A stretch of 52,294 nucleotides of DNA, from NCBI RefSeq assembly GCF_003013475.1, contig NZ_PXZO01000051.1, positions 1 to 52,294 on the forward strand, in the 5' to 3' direction. This stretch comes from Brevibacillus porteri. GTDB taxonomy: Bacteria > Bacillota > Bacilli > Brevibacillales > Brevibacillaceae. Positions 40,907 through 49,334 of the stretch are shown here, in pieces. Below the pieces are notes generated by a model, which saw only the letters and a list, made by a program, of their open reading frames with translations, made no database searches and was not told the DNA's origin. Made by a program: the position numbers and the translations under genes. How positions within the stretch are numbered: the first letter of the stretch is position 1; each line of letters starts with the position of its first letter.

Positions 40907-41166
40907 TCTTCCTGTCAGAACACACGAAAGAAACGCCTGACATCAGGACCGACTATTTAACTGGCAGTTTGTTCGTTGAAAACGGAACTGTTGGTATCCA
41001 GTGTTCCAACGGGGAAGAAATTTACCTGGGCGAAAGAGATCACATCGAGGTTCGAAACGGTGACGAATACCATCCTGTTACAACTAGGGAAGCATTGAAA
41101 GCTAAGACGGTTGAGGGATTGGCTTTATACGCAGGGTTATATGCGAGGGTGATGCTAGGAAGGTAA
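40903..41166 (+). CDS. Hypothetical element protein (87 aa)
   Basis: Acidic, beta-rich (GSLFVENGTVGIQCSNGEEIYLGERDHIEVRNGDEYHPV), likely an SH3-like small barrel. Translationally coupled to the preceding gene. Unrecognised. Confidence 0.65.
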   Translation: MIFLSEHTKETPDIRTDYLTGSLFVENGTVGIQCSNGEEIYLGERDHIEVRNGDEYHPVTTREALKAKTVEGLALYAGLYARVMLGR

Positions 41167-41247
41167 ATACCTTGTCGTAATTCATCTACTCATTAAACAT
41201 GTGTCAACCGTCTTGAAATTCGCGACAGAAAGGAGGTGGTCATTCTC

Positions 41248-41682
41248 TTGAAGACGAGAAAAGATATTCTCCGCCCGATCCGAAAGCTGGTTCGCTCTAC
41301 ATGTGCATCATTCAGTCCTGATAGTAACGGACATTCCAACTGCTGCTATTTAAGCTCTAACATGATTCCCCAGTGTGTATTCTATCGAGACGATGGACAA
41401 TATCCAGAACAGCTTAAGGCAGGGAAGGTTCGATGCCAGTATTTTGAAACGCATGTACTGCCTGTTGATCCAGCAATGGAAATAGCGTATTGGGGAAAAC
41501 ATCCTGATGGTGAACAAGGTCAGGCAATCGGAAGGTGTGTGTACTGCGGAAATTCATTTACTAAACGGTCGAACAGGCAAGAGTTTTGCTTGAATTGCCG
41601 TGAACAACGAACCCGAAAAGTTAACCGCGAACGACAACGCAAAAAATACTGGGAAGACAAGGGCAAAATCCTCACGATTTAG
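41248..41682 (+). CDS. Zinc-ribbon element protein
   Basis: 144-residue basic, cysteine-rich protein. Two CxxC pairs (CVYCGNSF, FCLNCRE) make a C-terminal zinc ribbon followed by a highly basic tail (TRKVNRERQRKKYW), and four more cysteines are N-terminal. Likely nucleic-acid binding. TTG at 41,248 is preferred because GTG at 41,236 overlaps AGGAGG. Confidence 0.65.
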   Translation: MKTRKDILRPIRKLVRSTCASFSPDSNGHSNCCYLSSNMIPQCVFYRDDGQYPEQLKAGKVRCQYFETHVLPVDPAMEIAYWGKHPDGEQGQAIGRCVYCGNSFTKRSNRQEFCLNCREQRTRKVNRERQRKKYWEDKGKILTI

Positions 41683-41810
41683 GCACTAAAAAAGCCTTTA
41701 GTAGCGCGGGTTTACGGAGTCGGTTTTTCGGTGGTGAGTATGTTTACACCTAAAACTTGATTTATGACCTCTAAAGCGTGAGAAAACAACAAATACAAGG
41801 GGGATAACCA

Positions 41811-42170
41811 ATGCGTACTTCAACACGCAGGAAAACAAATCGCTCCATTAGCCCAGCGGTTATTGTTCATACCGCACAGCCTGTTCAACAAAGTTCAGAT
41901 CCAAACCAACTCATTCAGCAATTGGCCCAGCAAATGGCACAAGCGTTAATCCAACAGCAGCAAATACAGCCCGACCAAAATAGACGAAACACGCTCACGG
42001 TGAAAGAAGCCCTTGAGGAAGTCTTCGAAAACTCCATTTCGGAGTACAAGCTGTACGCAATGCTACGAGCTGGGACGATACCGCATGTGAAAATTGGGGC
42101 CAAGTACCTTCTACGCCGGGATACGTTAGAGGGATGGATGCGGCAGCAGGAGCAGGGAGCTGGCTCATGA
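41811..42170 (+). CDS. Excisionase-type HTH protein
   Basis: 119 residues: low-complexity N-terminus (QQSSDPNQLIQQLAQQMAQALIQQQQIQ), then a winged-helix excisionase/MerR-like HTH_17 domain (NTLTVKEALEEVFENSISEYKLYAMLRAGTIPHVKIGAKYLLRRDTLEGWMRQQ). Typical of phage Xis or helper regulators. GGGGGATAACC ribosome site. Stop overlaps the next start as ATGA. Confidence 0.78.
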   Translation: MRTSTRRKTNRSISPAVIVHTAQPVQQSSDPNQLIQQLAQQMAQALIQQQQIQPDQNRRNTLTVKEALEEVFENSISEYKLYAMLRAGTIPHVKIGAKYLLRRDTLEGWMRQQEQGAGS

Positions 42171-42427
42171 TTCAGACGGTTAGGTCAGGTAATGACATAA
42201 GGAAAGTACGTTTTGAAATTGCAGCTAGATTTTCACAACTTGGCATCACTGATGAAAGAGAAATGACAGCGTATATTGCCCGAAACACTAAGGTGAGAGG
42301 AGATAAAAGACCAATTTTGACAGATTTACAAGCTTTGCTTCAAGTAATGGACTCGCAACTCAACGTGCAGCAGATCAAGAAAATAAAGCAGACTCAGGAG
42401 TATAGCTATCAGAGGGTATGTGTGTAA
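42167..42427 (+). CDS. Hypothetical element protein (86 aa)
   Basis: Begins MIQTVRSGNDIRKVRFEIAARF; basic, helical. The start overlaps the preceding stop (ATGA), indicating coupling. Unrecognised. Confidence 0.65.
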   Translation: MIQTVRSGNDIRKVRFEIAARFSQLGITDEREMTAYIARNTKVRGDKRPILTDLQALLQVMDSQLNVQQIKKIKQTQEYSYQRVCV

Positions 42428-42458
42428 TCTGCTTCAATCATGAAAGAGAGGTGGTGAT

Positions 42459-43226
42459 ATGAAAGGGTGGATAAAGCTTCATCGGTCGATACAAACTCAC
42501 TGGCTTTATCAGGAAAGGAGAGTATTCAGTCGATACGAGGCGTGGTTAGACATGCTAATGATGGCTAATCACAAAGATAATAGAGTCGTACTGGGGAACG
42601 AATTCTTGGATGTTCAACGTGGTCAATTCATTACTTCAATCAGAAAATTATGCGAGAAGTGGGGATGGTCAAAGACAAAAGTAACGCAATTTTTAAAAAT
42701 GCTCGAGTCTGACGAAATGATTGTCTATTTTAGTGACACAAAAAAGACAGTCATAACCATTGGTAAATATGGGTTTTATCAAGCTGGTGAGGACAGCGAA
42801 AAGACAGAAGAAGGACACGTAGAGGACACGGAAGAGACACGAAAGTCCACAAACAAGAATGATAAAGAAACTAAGAAAGAAATATATACTCCTCAATTCG
42901 ATGAATTTTGGAGTGTGTATCCAAGAAAGTTATCAAAAGCTGATGCAGCAAAAGCATGGAATGCACTAATCAAGTCAGGAGCAAGCATAGACGAAATCAT
43001 GACAGCAACAAGGAACTATACAGATGAATGCCATGGTAAGGAGGTGCAATTCATCAAGCATGCAGCTACTTTTCTCAAAAACGACCGTTGGAAAGATCAT
43101 TTGTTGTTAGACAAGCTCTCGAATTATAAAGCAAAGAAGGCAGACCCAAGGGACAAAGAGATCCAGTTCCAGCAATGGTTGCAGCAAGGGAGAAGCCCAG
43201 AAGAATTCAACTGGGGAGATTCTTAG
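42459..43226 (+). CDS. Phage replication initiation protein
   Basis: 255-residue protein with the layout of Firmicute phage replisome organisers. N-terminal winged-helix DNA-binding domain (residues 1-110: WIKLHRSIQTHWLYQERRVFSRYEAWLDMLMMANHKD, GWSKTKVTQFLKML), an acidic linker, and a C-terminal domain (FDEFWSVYPRKLSKADAAKAWNALIKSGASIDEI.. FIKHAATFLKNDRWKDHL) common to such proteins, thought to help load the helicase. The phage origin is often within this gene. AGAGAGGTGGTG ribosome site. Confidence 0.82.
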   Translation: MKGWIKLHRSIQTHWLYQERRVFSRYEAWLDMLMMANHKDNRVVLGNEFLDVQRGQFITSIRKLCEKWGWSKTKVTQFLKMLESDEMIVYFSDTKKTVITIGKYGFYQAGEDSEKTEEGHVEDTEETRKSTNKNDKETKKEIYTPQFDEFWSVYPRKLSKADAAKAWNALIKSGASIDEIMTATRNYTDECHGKEVQFIKHAATFLKNDRWKDHLLLDKLSNYKAKKADPRDKEIQFQQWLQQGRSPEEFNWGDS

Positions 43227-43241
43227 AACGGAGGATGTGAT

Positions 43242-43646
43242 GTGAGGGCACGAGTAGATAAAGTCACCATCAAAACCGTTGACGGAATGCTCAAGCAAGC
43301 ACAGTTTTTAAAATTCATCAATCTAGTTGGCGTTACAGAGGACAAGCAACTAGATAATGAAATCGTCAAACAGCGAAAACAATTTGTTGCACGGATTGAA
43401 AAAGCAGTTGCACTACTTGCTCCGAAAGAAATTCGGTTGATAACCGAGCGTTACCTATCTCAGGACGGGAATTATGTCAAAGATTATGAAGTGTATGAGG
43501 CTATGCAGATCAGCGAGTTCACGTACTACAAATATAAAAGTAGAGCAATGGAAAAGCTGGCTGAGATTCTAGGCATTAGCTCGGAAGTTCCAGATTCTCA
43601 TTGGTGCCCACTTTGCAATCGAGGTGTTATCAGTGAAAGGGGCTGA
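43242..43646 (+). CDS. ArpU-family phage transcription regulator 1
   Basis: 134-residue helical protein. The C-terminal signature (LAPKEIRLITERYLSQDGNYVKDYEVYEAMQISEFTYYKYKSRAMEKLAEILGI) belongs to the ArpU/late-transcription-factor family, sigma-like HTH proteins controlling phage late genes. GTG start after ACGGAGGATG. Two paralogues lie in tandem. Confidence 0.78.
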   Translation: MRARVDKVTIKTVDGMLKQAQFLKFINLVGVTEDKQLDNEIVKQRKQFVARIEKAVALLAPKEIRLITERYLSQDGNYVKDYEVYEAMQISEFTYYKYKSRAMEKLAEILGISSEVPDSHWCPLCNRGVISERG

Positions 43647-44013
43647 TACTTTACATAAGGGGGAACGAAAAGCAATACTTCAATCTGTTGAATCCCTTCT
43701 TGAGAAGTACAGGCTTTTCAAATACCTAATTCCAGAAGACGGCCAATCCATTAGATCAAATCATGATATCGAATCACTGGAAAAGCATCGTACATTCTGT
43801 AGAAAGATTGAACAGGCTGTCAGCCAGCTACCGGATCGTGAACAATTTTTGATCAAAGAAAGGTATCTAGGTATCAATACCGATTATATCACCGACTATC
43901 GAGTGTATCGCGATAGTTTCGATCCACCGATCAGCGAGGGTACTTATACCAAGATCAGGTGGAGAGCTATGTACAGTTTGTCAGTCCTACTAGGAATTAC
44001 AGAGTACCAATAA
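43633..44013 (+). CDS. ArpU-family phage transcription regulator 2
   Basis: 126-residue paralogue (LPDREQFLIKERYLGINTDYITDYRVYRDSFDPPISEGTYTKIRWRAMYSLSVLLGI). GTG at 43,633 has GAGGTG six bases before it; GTG at 43,624 does not. Overlaps the first copy by 14 bases. The two copies may act as a pair or have diverged in target. Confidence 0.75.
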   Translation: MKGADTLHKGERKAILQSVESLLEKYRLFKYLIPEDGQSIRSNHDIESLEKHRTFCRKIEQAVSQLPDREQFLIKERYLGINTDYITDYRVYRDSFDPPISEGTYTKIRWRAMYSLSVLLGITEYQ

Positions 44014-44043
44014 CCAATAAAACTATGAAAAGGATGATTGAAC

Positions 44044-44559
44044 ATGGAAAAAGCTAATCTGATAGATATGGTTACAGGGATCACTTGCGAAGGTGAAAAC
44101 ATCTCGTTTGATGATTTCTTGATTCAAATGTCAGGCAGCGGCGAAATTTATGAAGGGTACATTGGCGAACTAATAAGTGTTGCAACTACTGGGGATGTTG
44201 AGTGGCACGAGGTCTGCGATTATTTTGTGCCGATTGTAAGGGAAGTCCTACTAGAAGCCATTCAAGAGGATGACAAAGCTATATTTATTGGGTTAGCAGA
44301 GTCGATCAGATTTGCTTGGAACCGGCTGAAGGCGAAACAGAATGCGCTAAAGGAGGCAGATCGGGAGTTTATCTTCAACGAGGAAACACCAGATTTGGCA
44401 CACGTTGTGGAAAATTTGTTTCACAACTTAAACGAGGGGTGGGAGATTAAAGAAACAGTCTTTTGCGCTGCTGGAAATACCCGTGTTGTGATTAGCAAGA
44501 AGGAAAAGGAGGTATGGGCTCATGAACCACAGCAAGCGTGCAATATGGTTAGCTGTTAA
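44044..44559 (+). CDS. Hypothetical acidic element protein (171 aa)
   Basis: Unrecognised, strongly acidic (EYIGEL, EVCDYFVPIVREVLLEAIQEDD, REFIFNEETPD). Helical, no membrane segments. ATG at 44,044 with AGGATG. Overlaps the following gene by 38 bases. Confidence 0.65.
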   Translation: MEKANLIDMVTGITCEGENISFDDFLIQMSGSGEIYEGYIGELISVATTGDVEWHEVCDYFVPIVREVLLEAIQEDDKAIFIGLAESIRFAWNRLKAKQNALKEADREFIFNEETPDLAHVVENLFHNLNEGWEIKETVFCAAGNTRVVISKKEKEVWAHEPQQACNMVSC

Positions 44560-44764
44560 TTCTGGACATGGCGATCACCTAGTAGAAATCACACAAGAAC
44601 ATACCAGACTTGCCCGAGAGTTAATCATAGATCGCTATCGATTGTCGGAGGAGGAGGTGGAGATTTACAAGGCACGTATCGAACAGCTACGCCGGGAGCG
44701 CGAAAGCATACTGAAACAGTTTCAGGAGGGTGAGGACGAGGGTGGACAACAGAAAAACAGTTGA
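44522..44764 (+). CDS. Small charged helical element protein
   Basis: 80 residues; C-terminal half is a charged coiled coil (EEVEIYKARIEQLRRERESILKQFQEGEDE). Start inside the previous gene. Unrecognised. Confidence 0.6.
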   Translation: MNHSKRAIWLAVNSGHGDHLVEITQEHTRLARELIIDRYRLSEEEVEIYKARIEQLRRERESILKQFQEGEDEGGQQKNS

Positions 44765-44909
44765 CTTAGGGAAACTGATCACCGTCATAAAAGATCGGGG
44801 CATAGATGCAAGTAAGGTTGAGGCGCTAATAGAAGAAATAAAGGCGGGAAGAAATAATAACCCCACTACCGCGAATAGTGAGGTTATCAAAAACATTAAC
44901 ATAGCATGA
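44742..44909 (+). CDS. Small element protein (55 aa)
   Basis: GTG start at 44,742 with GGAGGGTGAGG upstream. Peptide TVDLGKLITVIKDRGIDASKVEALIEEIKAG..; helical, soluble. Overlaps the preceding gene by 23 bases. Unknown role. Confidence 0.55.
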   Translation: MDNRKTVDLGKLITVIKDRGIDASKVEALIEEIKAGRNNNPTTANSEVIKNINIA

Positions 44910-45015
44910 ATCTAGGCTATGTCTCACGGAACAAATTTTATAACACTACAGACTATGAGTGCTATATAAATTTTCAATCATGTGTCAATCAAATCAAAAC
45001 AAAGGAGAGATACAG

Positions 45016-45687
45016 ATGTTTGGAAACAAAACGTTACAGCAACATGTTGATGAGTTTTTGGAAAAAGTGAGTGAGAGGGAAGGAAAGATCCAATCAAAAA
45101 TCGAGGAACTGGAATCGCAACTGGAGTCTCTCATGGCTAAAGTTAACGAGCAGACTTCAGCCATGGTTGAATTGGAAATTGCGGGTGATGATACGGGTGC
45201 TGCAAAGATTCTAAAAAGTAATCGGCAGATGCAATTACAAATTGAAGAAATCAAGTATCGTATTCAAGAATATCAGGCCCAGTTTGGAAAAACCCAACAA
45301 TATGAAAAGAGCTTGGATAAAGTGAAAGCTGCTGCAATTCAAGCTAAAAAGGCACGGTCTGAGAAAATGACCAGTCTTGAGAAACAAAAAAAGGAATTGG
45401 AACAGCAAATGGAAGAACTGAATAAAAAAAGAGATCAAGCCACTTTGGATTGGCAAGTTGCTTATTACACGAATGTTGAAATGAGTTTGATTAACCTTGC
45501 ATCTTACATTGACGGGAGAGCACGCACGTTGTCTCATTCAGAAAAGGAGTCTTTGTTACGTACTTGGATCGATGGAGAGTCAATTGAAAAGTACTTCAGA
45601 AAATCACAGGAAAAGCAATACACAGGGCCTAACATAACAGTGAACAACACCGAATCGACAATGAGCTATGGGAGTGAAAAAATATGA
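45016..45687 (+). CDS. Coiled-coil element protein
   Basis: 223 residues, nearly all a long heptad-rich coiled coil (residues about 10-150: IQSKIEELESQLESLMAKVNEQ, LEKQKKELEQQMEELNKKRDQ). A short C-terminal beta/Asn-rich tail (GPNITVNNTESTMSYGS) follows. ATG at 45,016 with AAAGGAGAGATACAG. Could be a scaffold, a superinfection factor or a structural spacer; not resolvable here. Confidence 0.7.
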   Translation: MFGNKTLQQHVDEFLEKVSEREGKIQSKIEELESQLESLMAKVNEQTSAMVELEIAGDDTGAAKILKSNRQMQLQIEEIKYRIQEYQAQFGKTQQYEKSLDKVKAAAIQAKKARSEKMTSLEKQKKELEQQMEELNKKRDQATLDWQVAYYTNVEMSLINLASYIDGRARTLSHSEKESLLRTWIDGESIEKYFRKSQEKQYTGPNITVNNTESTMSYGSEKI

Positions 45688-45896
45688 ATAGATGGGTAGA
45701 AAATCAAAAGAGAGTCAAAGAGTTAGAAAGGCTTGGAGTTCCACTGAACCACATTGTCAAAGCTGCGATTAAAGAATTAAGGAATGCTGAATATATTGAC
45801 GTAGATCGTGTTAGATGTGAGTACCACCTTAGTGAAGGGGATGCTATTGTCGCGGAGATAGAAAAGTTAATGAAGAGCCGTGGGAGAAGATTGTAA
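45684..45896 (+). CDS. Hypothetical element protein (70 aa)
   Basis: Coupled to the coiled-coil gene by ATGA overlap. Basic, helical (NRWVENQKRVKELERLGVPLNHIVKAAIKELRNAEYI). Unrecognised. Confidence 0.65.
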   Translation: MNRWVENQKRVKELERLGVPLNHIVKAAIKELRNAEYIDVDRVRCEYHLSEGDAIVAEIEKLMKSRGRRL

Positions 45897-45968
45897 AGCA
45901 AAAGGAAAATAAATACTCTGAGCATTGTATTGCCATTTCGTCTAAAAATACAGAACGGGGTGAAAGTA

Positions 45969-46127
45969 ATGGCAAGAACATTAGAGCAAAAGTCCCTTGA
46001 ACGTATGTGTTTCACACAGTGGAAAGCTAAGAACATGTGCAAGCGAGGCGGTTGGAGAGTGCCACATAAGAATCAAGATAAAAGCATTAATAAACCGCGC
46101 AGGAAGAATTTAATCAACAGCAATTAA
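45969..46127 (+). CDS. Small basic element protein (52 aa)
   Basis: ATG at 45,969 after GGGGTGAAAG; rich in K/R with two cysteines (MCFTQWKAKNMCKRGGW). Last gene before a strong terminator. May bind nucleic acid. Confidence 0.55.
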   Translation: MARTLEQKSLERMCFTQWKAKNMCKRGGWRVPHKNQDKSINKPRRKNLINSN

Positions 46128-46130
46128 GAA

Positions 46131-46158
46131 ATACAGCCGCCTTTGGCGGCTGTATTTA
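46131..46158 (+). terminator. Terminator of the element's early operon
   Basis: Perfect 11-bp stem ATACAGCCGCC-ttt-GGCGGCTGTAT followed by TTATAA. Confidence 0.8.
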
Positions 46159-46269
46159 TAAGAAGAAGGTCGGATTTCGATCGCTGCATAATTGTGTTGT
46201 ATTGGAGGTGTACGGAAGTAATTTGATGTCAATCCAGTTGATTGAATTTAGATAAAGAGCGAAAACCAC

Positions 46270-46312
46270 TTGACGAAATTGAATGAAAATGTAAAAATCA
46301 TATTACGAAATT
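46270..46312 (+). promoter_or_regulatory. Promoter and possible operator of the HTH-ImmA pair
   Basis: -35 TTGACG (46,270-46,275), 16-base spacer, -10 TAAAAA (46,292-46,297). The direct repeat ACGAAATT occurs at 46,273-46,280 and 46,305-46,312, bracketing the -10. Consistent with autoregulation by the downstream HTH protein. Confidence 0.45.
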
Positions 46313-46345
46313 CATCAGATTGCAGAAAGTGAGTGTGATTCGATC

Positions 46346-47125
46346 ATGCAACTGAACATTCCATTGTTTGACAAGATCAAGGCAATGATTGTTGAAGGTA
46401 TCGTCAGGGGTAACGATGACGATTATCGGGAATTCGTTGAAAATAAAAAAACGGAAACTAACAATGGGAATGTATTTTGTAGGATGGATTACATAAATAC
46501 TAAGCTAATCGAGCATCTACCCGTTGATGACTTTGCTATTGAGAAGGTAAAACGCGGAAGATTTGAGCATATTCAGATTTATGAAAAACAAAGTGGAAAT
46601 CTTTATGTAGTGATGGCAGAGACGCGTTTTCAAGCTGTTAGAGACAGTGTTAGTTTGGAGTCTTTGCATTACATTGAGGCATATGCAATTGACAACGGTC
46701 ATCTTTCTAAGTCTGTAAGTTGGGATGAACGCCCTGGACAATTAGGGTACGACCTAGAAATGCCCGAAAATCATCAGGTTAATGCAAAATATCTGGATTT
46801 GGTTGAGCTATCTCGAAAAATGATCGGCGATAAAAAAATCAATATGTGTACAATAATTACCTTTTCCTTGGATCGCAATCAAAAGGTTAAGGAAGTGTTC
46901 GCACGTGTACCAGACATTGATTTGGAAAGACCATTTCTCTGTGAAGAGGACTGGAGTAAGTGGATAGTTGTTGACTACAGCAGCTTCTTTGATCAAGAAG
47001 CCGAAAGCGCTCCAAGTGATTCGGACGAAATTCCTCTAGAATTCAACCAGTCTGTTAAGGATATGTTGAATAATAACGAACAATTAGGTTTTAAACAACA
47101 AGATGAAAAAGAGGAAGATAATTAA
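46346..47125 (+). CDS. Unknown protein paired with HTH-ImmA peptidase
   Basis: 259-residue soluble protein I do not firmly recognise; a DUF5986-like family is possible. It contains beta-rich segments (FEHIQIYEKQSGNLYVVMAETRFQAV), a conserved-looking WDERPGQLGYDLEMP and an acidic C-terminus. It has its own promoter, and the HTH-ImmA/IrrE gene follows after 30 bases. In several phage-borne two-gene modules such a protein is the effector controlled by the HTH-protease. Confidence 0.65.
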   Translation: MQLNIPLFDKIKAMIVEGIVRGNDDDYREFVENKKTETNNGNVFCRMDYINTKLIEHLPVDDFAIEKVKRGRFEHIQIYEKQSGNLYVVMAETRFQAVRDSVSLESLHYIEAYAIDNGHLSKSVSWDERPGQLGYDLEMPENHQVNAKYLDLVELSRKMIGDKKINMCTIITFSLDRNQKVKEVFARVPDIDLERPFLCEEDWSKWIVVDYSSFFDQEAESAPSDSDEIPLEFNQSVKDMLNNNEQLGFKQQDEKEEDN

Positions 47126-47155
47126 CAACTTTCTTCCCCATGAGGAGGAATAAAA

Positions 47156-48325
47156 GTGGATCGTATTAATCGATTCAATCCAAACAGATTAAGGTCAGCT
47201 CGTCTTTATGAGGGGCTGACTCTTGTGGAATTAGCCACTCAAACGGGTGTTTCTAAACAGATGATTTCCCAGTATGAAAATGGCAAGTCGGTCCCAGGCT
47301 TAGAGACATTAATGAGGATTATGGGGGTATTGGGATTTCCGAGGGAGTATTTTTATCTCCCAGACAACGACTCAGTTTTTATCGGACCTACATTTTTTCG
47401 ATCATCTGTAACTGCGAATAAATTGATCAAGGATTCGCAGATCGAAAAACTAAAAGGATTATCTGAAGGATACTCGATGCTTGAGGCGTATATAGATTTT
47501 CCTAAACTAAACTTGCCCCAAATAAATATTTCTGGGTTAGAGCGAATTGACATAGAAAGATATGCCGAAGAGACAAGGGAATATTGGGGCTTAGGACAAG
47601 AGCCAATTAACAATGTAGTCTCATTACTGGAGAAGAATGGCATCATTATTTCAGCATTAGAAACAGCTTCTAACAAGGTTGATGCATTCAGTCATTCACA
47701 AACAGTAAACGGCCAAGAGAGATGCTTCATCATTTTGGGCAATGACAAAAAGTCTGCTGTTCGAAGACAATTCGATGCGGCTCACGAGTTGGCTCATTTA
47801 GTGATGCATAATGGTTCAATCAGCTTAGATGAGATATCAAAAGATGAATACAAAGAAATGGAAAGACAAGCAGATTCATTTGCAGCTTCTTTTCTATTAC
47901 CAAGGACAGCCTTTATTAAAGACTTGGTATACCCAAGTAAACTTGATTTTTATGTCGAGTTAAAGAAAAAATGGAAGGTGTCCATTGGAGCCATGATTGT
48001 TCGGGCATTCCACCTTGAAGTAATTAGTTATAACCAATATCAATACTTAATGAGGCAGATAAGTACAAAAGGATGGAGAACAAAGGAACCTCTTGATGAT
48101 GTAATAACAGTTCCAGAGCCTACTTTACTCAGGAGAGCCGTAGACATGCTTCTAATAAATAATGTCTTGAAAGCCAAGGATATATTAGCGAAGCTTAGGC
48201 TTACACAAAGTAAAGCTGAAACACTCCTAAATCTACCAAAAGGTAAATTAATTGAACTTGAAAATGCGGAAGAGAAAGTTGTTCAACTTAATCTTAGAAC
48301 GTCAAATTATAGAGAAGGTACTTGA
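47156..48325 (+). CDS. HTH-ImmA/IrrE metallopeptidase
   Basis: 389-residue regulator-protease. N-terminal XRE HTH (residues about 10-60: RLRSARLYEGLTLVELATQTGVSKQMISQYENGKSVPGLETLMRIM). The ImmA/IrrE (M78) domain holds the zinc motif H210-E211-L-A-H214 and E236 (ERQADSFAASFLLPR). A C-terminal 100-residue extension follows. Enzymes of this type cleave repressors (ImmA/ImmR) or act as antitoxins in two-gene modules such as RosmerTA. GTG start with a strong GAGGAGGAATAAAA site. Its likely partner is the adjacent 259-residue protein. Confidence 0.88.
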   Translation: MDRINRFNPNRLRSARLYEGLTLVELATQTGVSKQMISQYENGKSVPGLETLMRIMGVLGFPREYFYLPDNDSVFIGPTFFRSSVTANKLIKDSQIEKLKGLSEGYSMLEAYIDFPKLNLPQINISGLERIDIERYAEETREYWGLGQEPINNVVSLLEKNGIIISALETASNKVDAFSHSQTVNGQERCFIILGNDKKSAVRRQFDAAHELAHLVMHNGSISLDEISKDEYKEMERQADSFAASFLLPRTAFIKDLVYPSKLDFYVELKKKWKVSIGAMIVRAFHLEVISYNQYQYLMRQISTKGWRTKEPLDDVITVPEPTLLRRAVDMLLINNVLKAKDILAKLRLTQSKAETLLNLPKGKLIELENAEEKVVQLNLRTSNYREGT

Positions 48326-48349
48326 ACGCCAGAGCTAATATCAGTAGTT

Positions 48350-48387
48350 AACGTCGCTTGACGAACGGTGAAGCGGCGTTTTGTTAT
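48350..48387 (+). terminator. Terminator of the HTH-ImmA pair
   Basis: Stem AACGTCGCTT / AAGCGGCGTT with one G-T pair, then TTGTTATT. It isolates the pair from the HEPN gene. Confidence 0.7.
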
Positions 48388-48399
48388 TAGGGGGATTCA

Positions 48400-49230
48400 A
48401 TGGATAAAGGTAGTCTTGACCTGTTTGAAAATGCAGTAGATTCGCTTCAGCACGGTATAACTCACCTTGCTGATTTTAAAAATGAGTTAACCCTAAGCGA
48501 TGCCAAACAATCAGTCATGAATCTGGTTAATGCTATTGATCTACTGGTGCTTGAAATGTTGCAACGAATTGATAAAGATGCTATTTACATCATTGGTGAG
48601 GACACCTTCGGAATTGGCTATAGAGCTACTATACATGTGGATCAAGCATACAAGATGATTAGAAAACATCTAAACAAACCAATTGAAGGGCCTGAGTGGG
48701 ATGCGTACCAGATCTTAAAAATACTTCGGAACTCAGCTAACCATTCTCGCTTTTCATTTGGTGACGAACGTAAGGAAAATATCATATTCCTTCTTCATTA
48801 CATCGCAAGATTTATTAGTGATGATCTAGATGAGGAACTTGAAAGTATGTTCTCTGGAGAGGAGTATGCGTTATTTCTGGAGATCATTGAAGGTACAGAA
48901 TACGGTGATGTCTTGTATGAACGAAAAGAAGCTGCTCGAATAGAAATTATTAGAGACAAAATTTGGGTGATGAATCATTGCAGTGTAGCCGATGGGTGTG
49001 GAGCTCCGGTTGTCGCTGAATGGCCATGTAATGAATGTGGAGAAGAGGGTATCTCTTTGGACGATGACCTATGTTCAGTAGGAAAGTGCGCTTTTTGCGG
49101 GACAGAGCATAATGTAGCATTTTGCGGAAATTGTAGTTACCCGTTTGACGCGGACTGGGAAGGTATAAGCGTAGCATACGATAATTATTTATGTGACGGT
49201 TGTTGGAGTCATTACATGGACAGAGATTAA
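48400..49230 (+). CDS. HEPN-motif protein with cysteine-rich zinc-ribbon tail
   Basis: 276 residues. The N-terminal helical half (about 1-165) carries R110-N111-S-A-N-H115, an exact RNxxxH match to the HEPN ribonuclease active site, between two helices (DAYQILKILRNSANHSRF), as expected for HEPN. The C-terminal 85 residues have eleven cysteines, with CxxC pairs at 210/213, 230/233, 242/245 and 265/268, likely two zinc ribbons. HEPN RNases act in toxin-antitoxin and abortive-infection systems. No antitoxin (MNT or similar) is adjacent. GGGGGATTCA site. Function not established; the HEPN call rests on motif and helix context. Confidence 0.6.
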   Translation: MDKGSLDLFENAVDSLQHGITHLADFKNELTLSDAKQSVMNLVNAIDLLVLEMLQRIDKDAIYIIGEDTFGIGYRATIHVDQAYKMIRKHLNKPIEGPEWDAYQILKILRNSANHSRFSFGDERKENIIFLLHYIARFISDDLDEELESMFSGEEYALFLEIIEGTEYGDVLYERKEAARIEIIRDKIWVMNHCSVADGCGAPVVAEWPCNECGEEGISLDDDLCSVGKCAFCGTEHNVAFCGNCSYPFDADWEGISVAYDNYLCDGCWSHYMDRD

Positions 49231-49334
49231 TAAGTCTTTTAATCGTCTGACACTCCCGAGGACTGGTCTTTTGAACTCTTAACAGGGAATGACTTCCTTT
49301 TGCCGAATTATGTTGGTGAGAGGGGGTGTGAATT

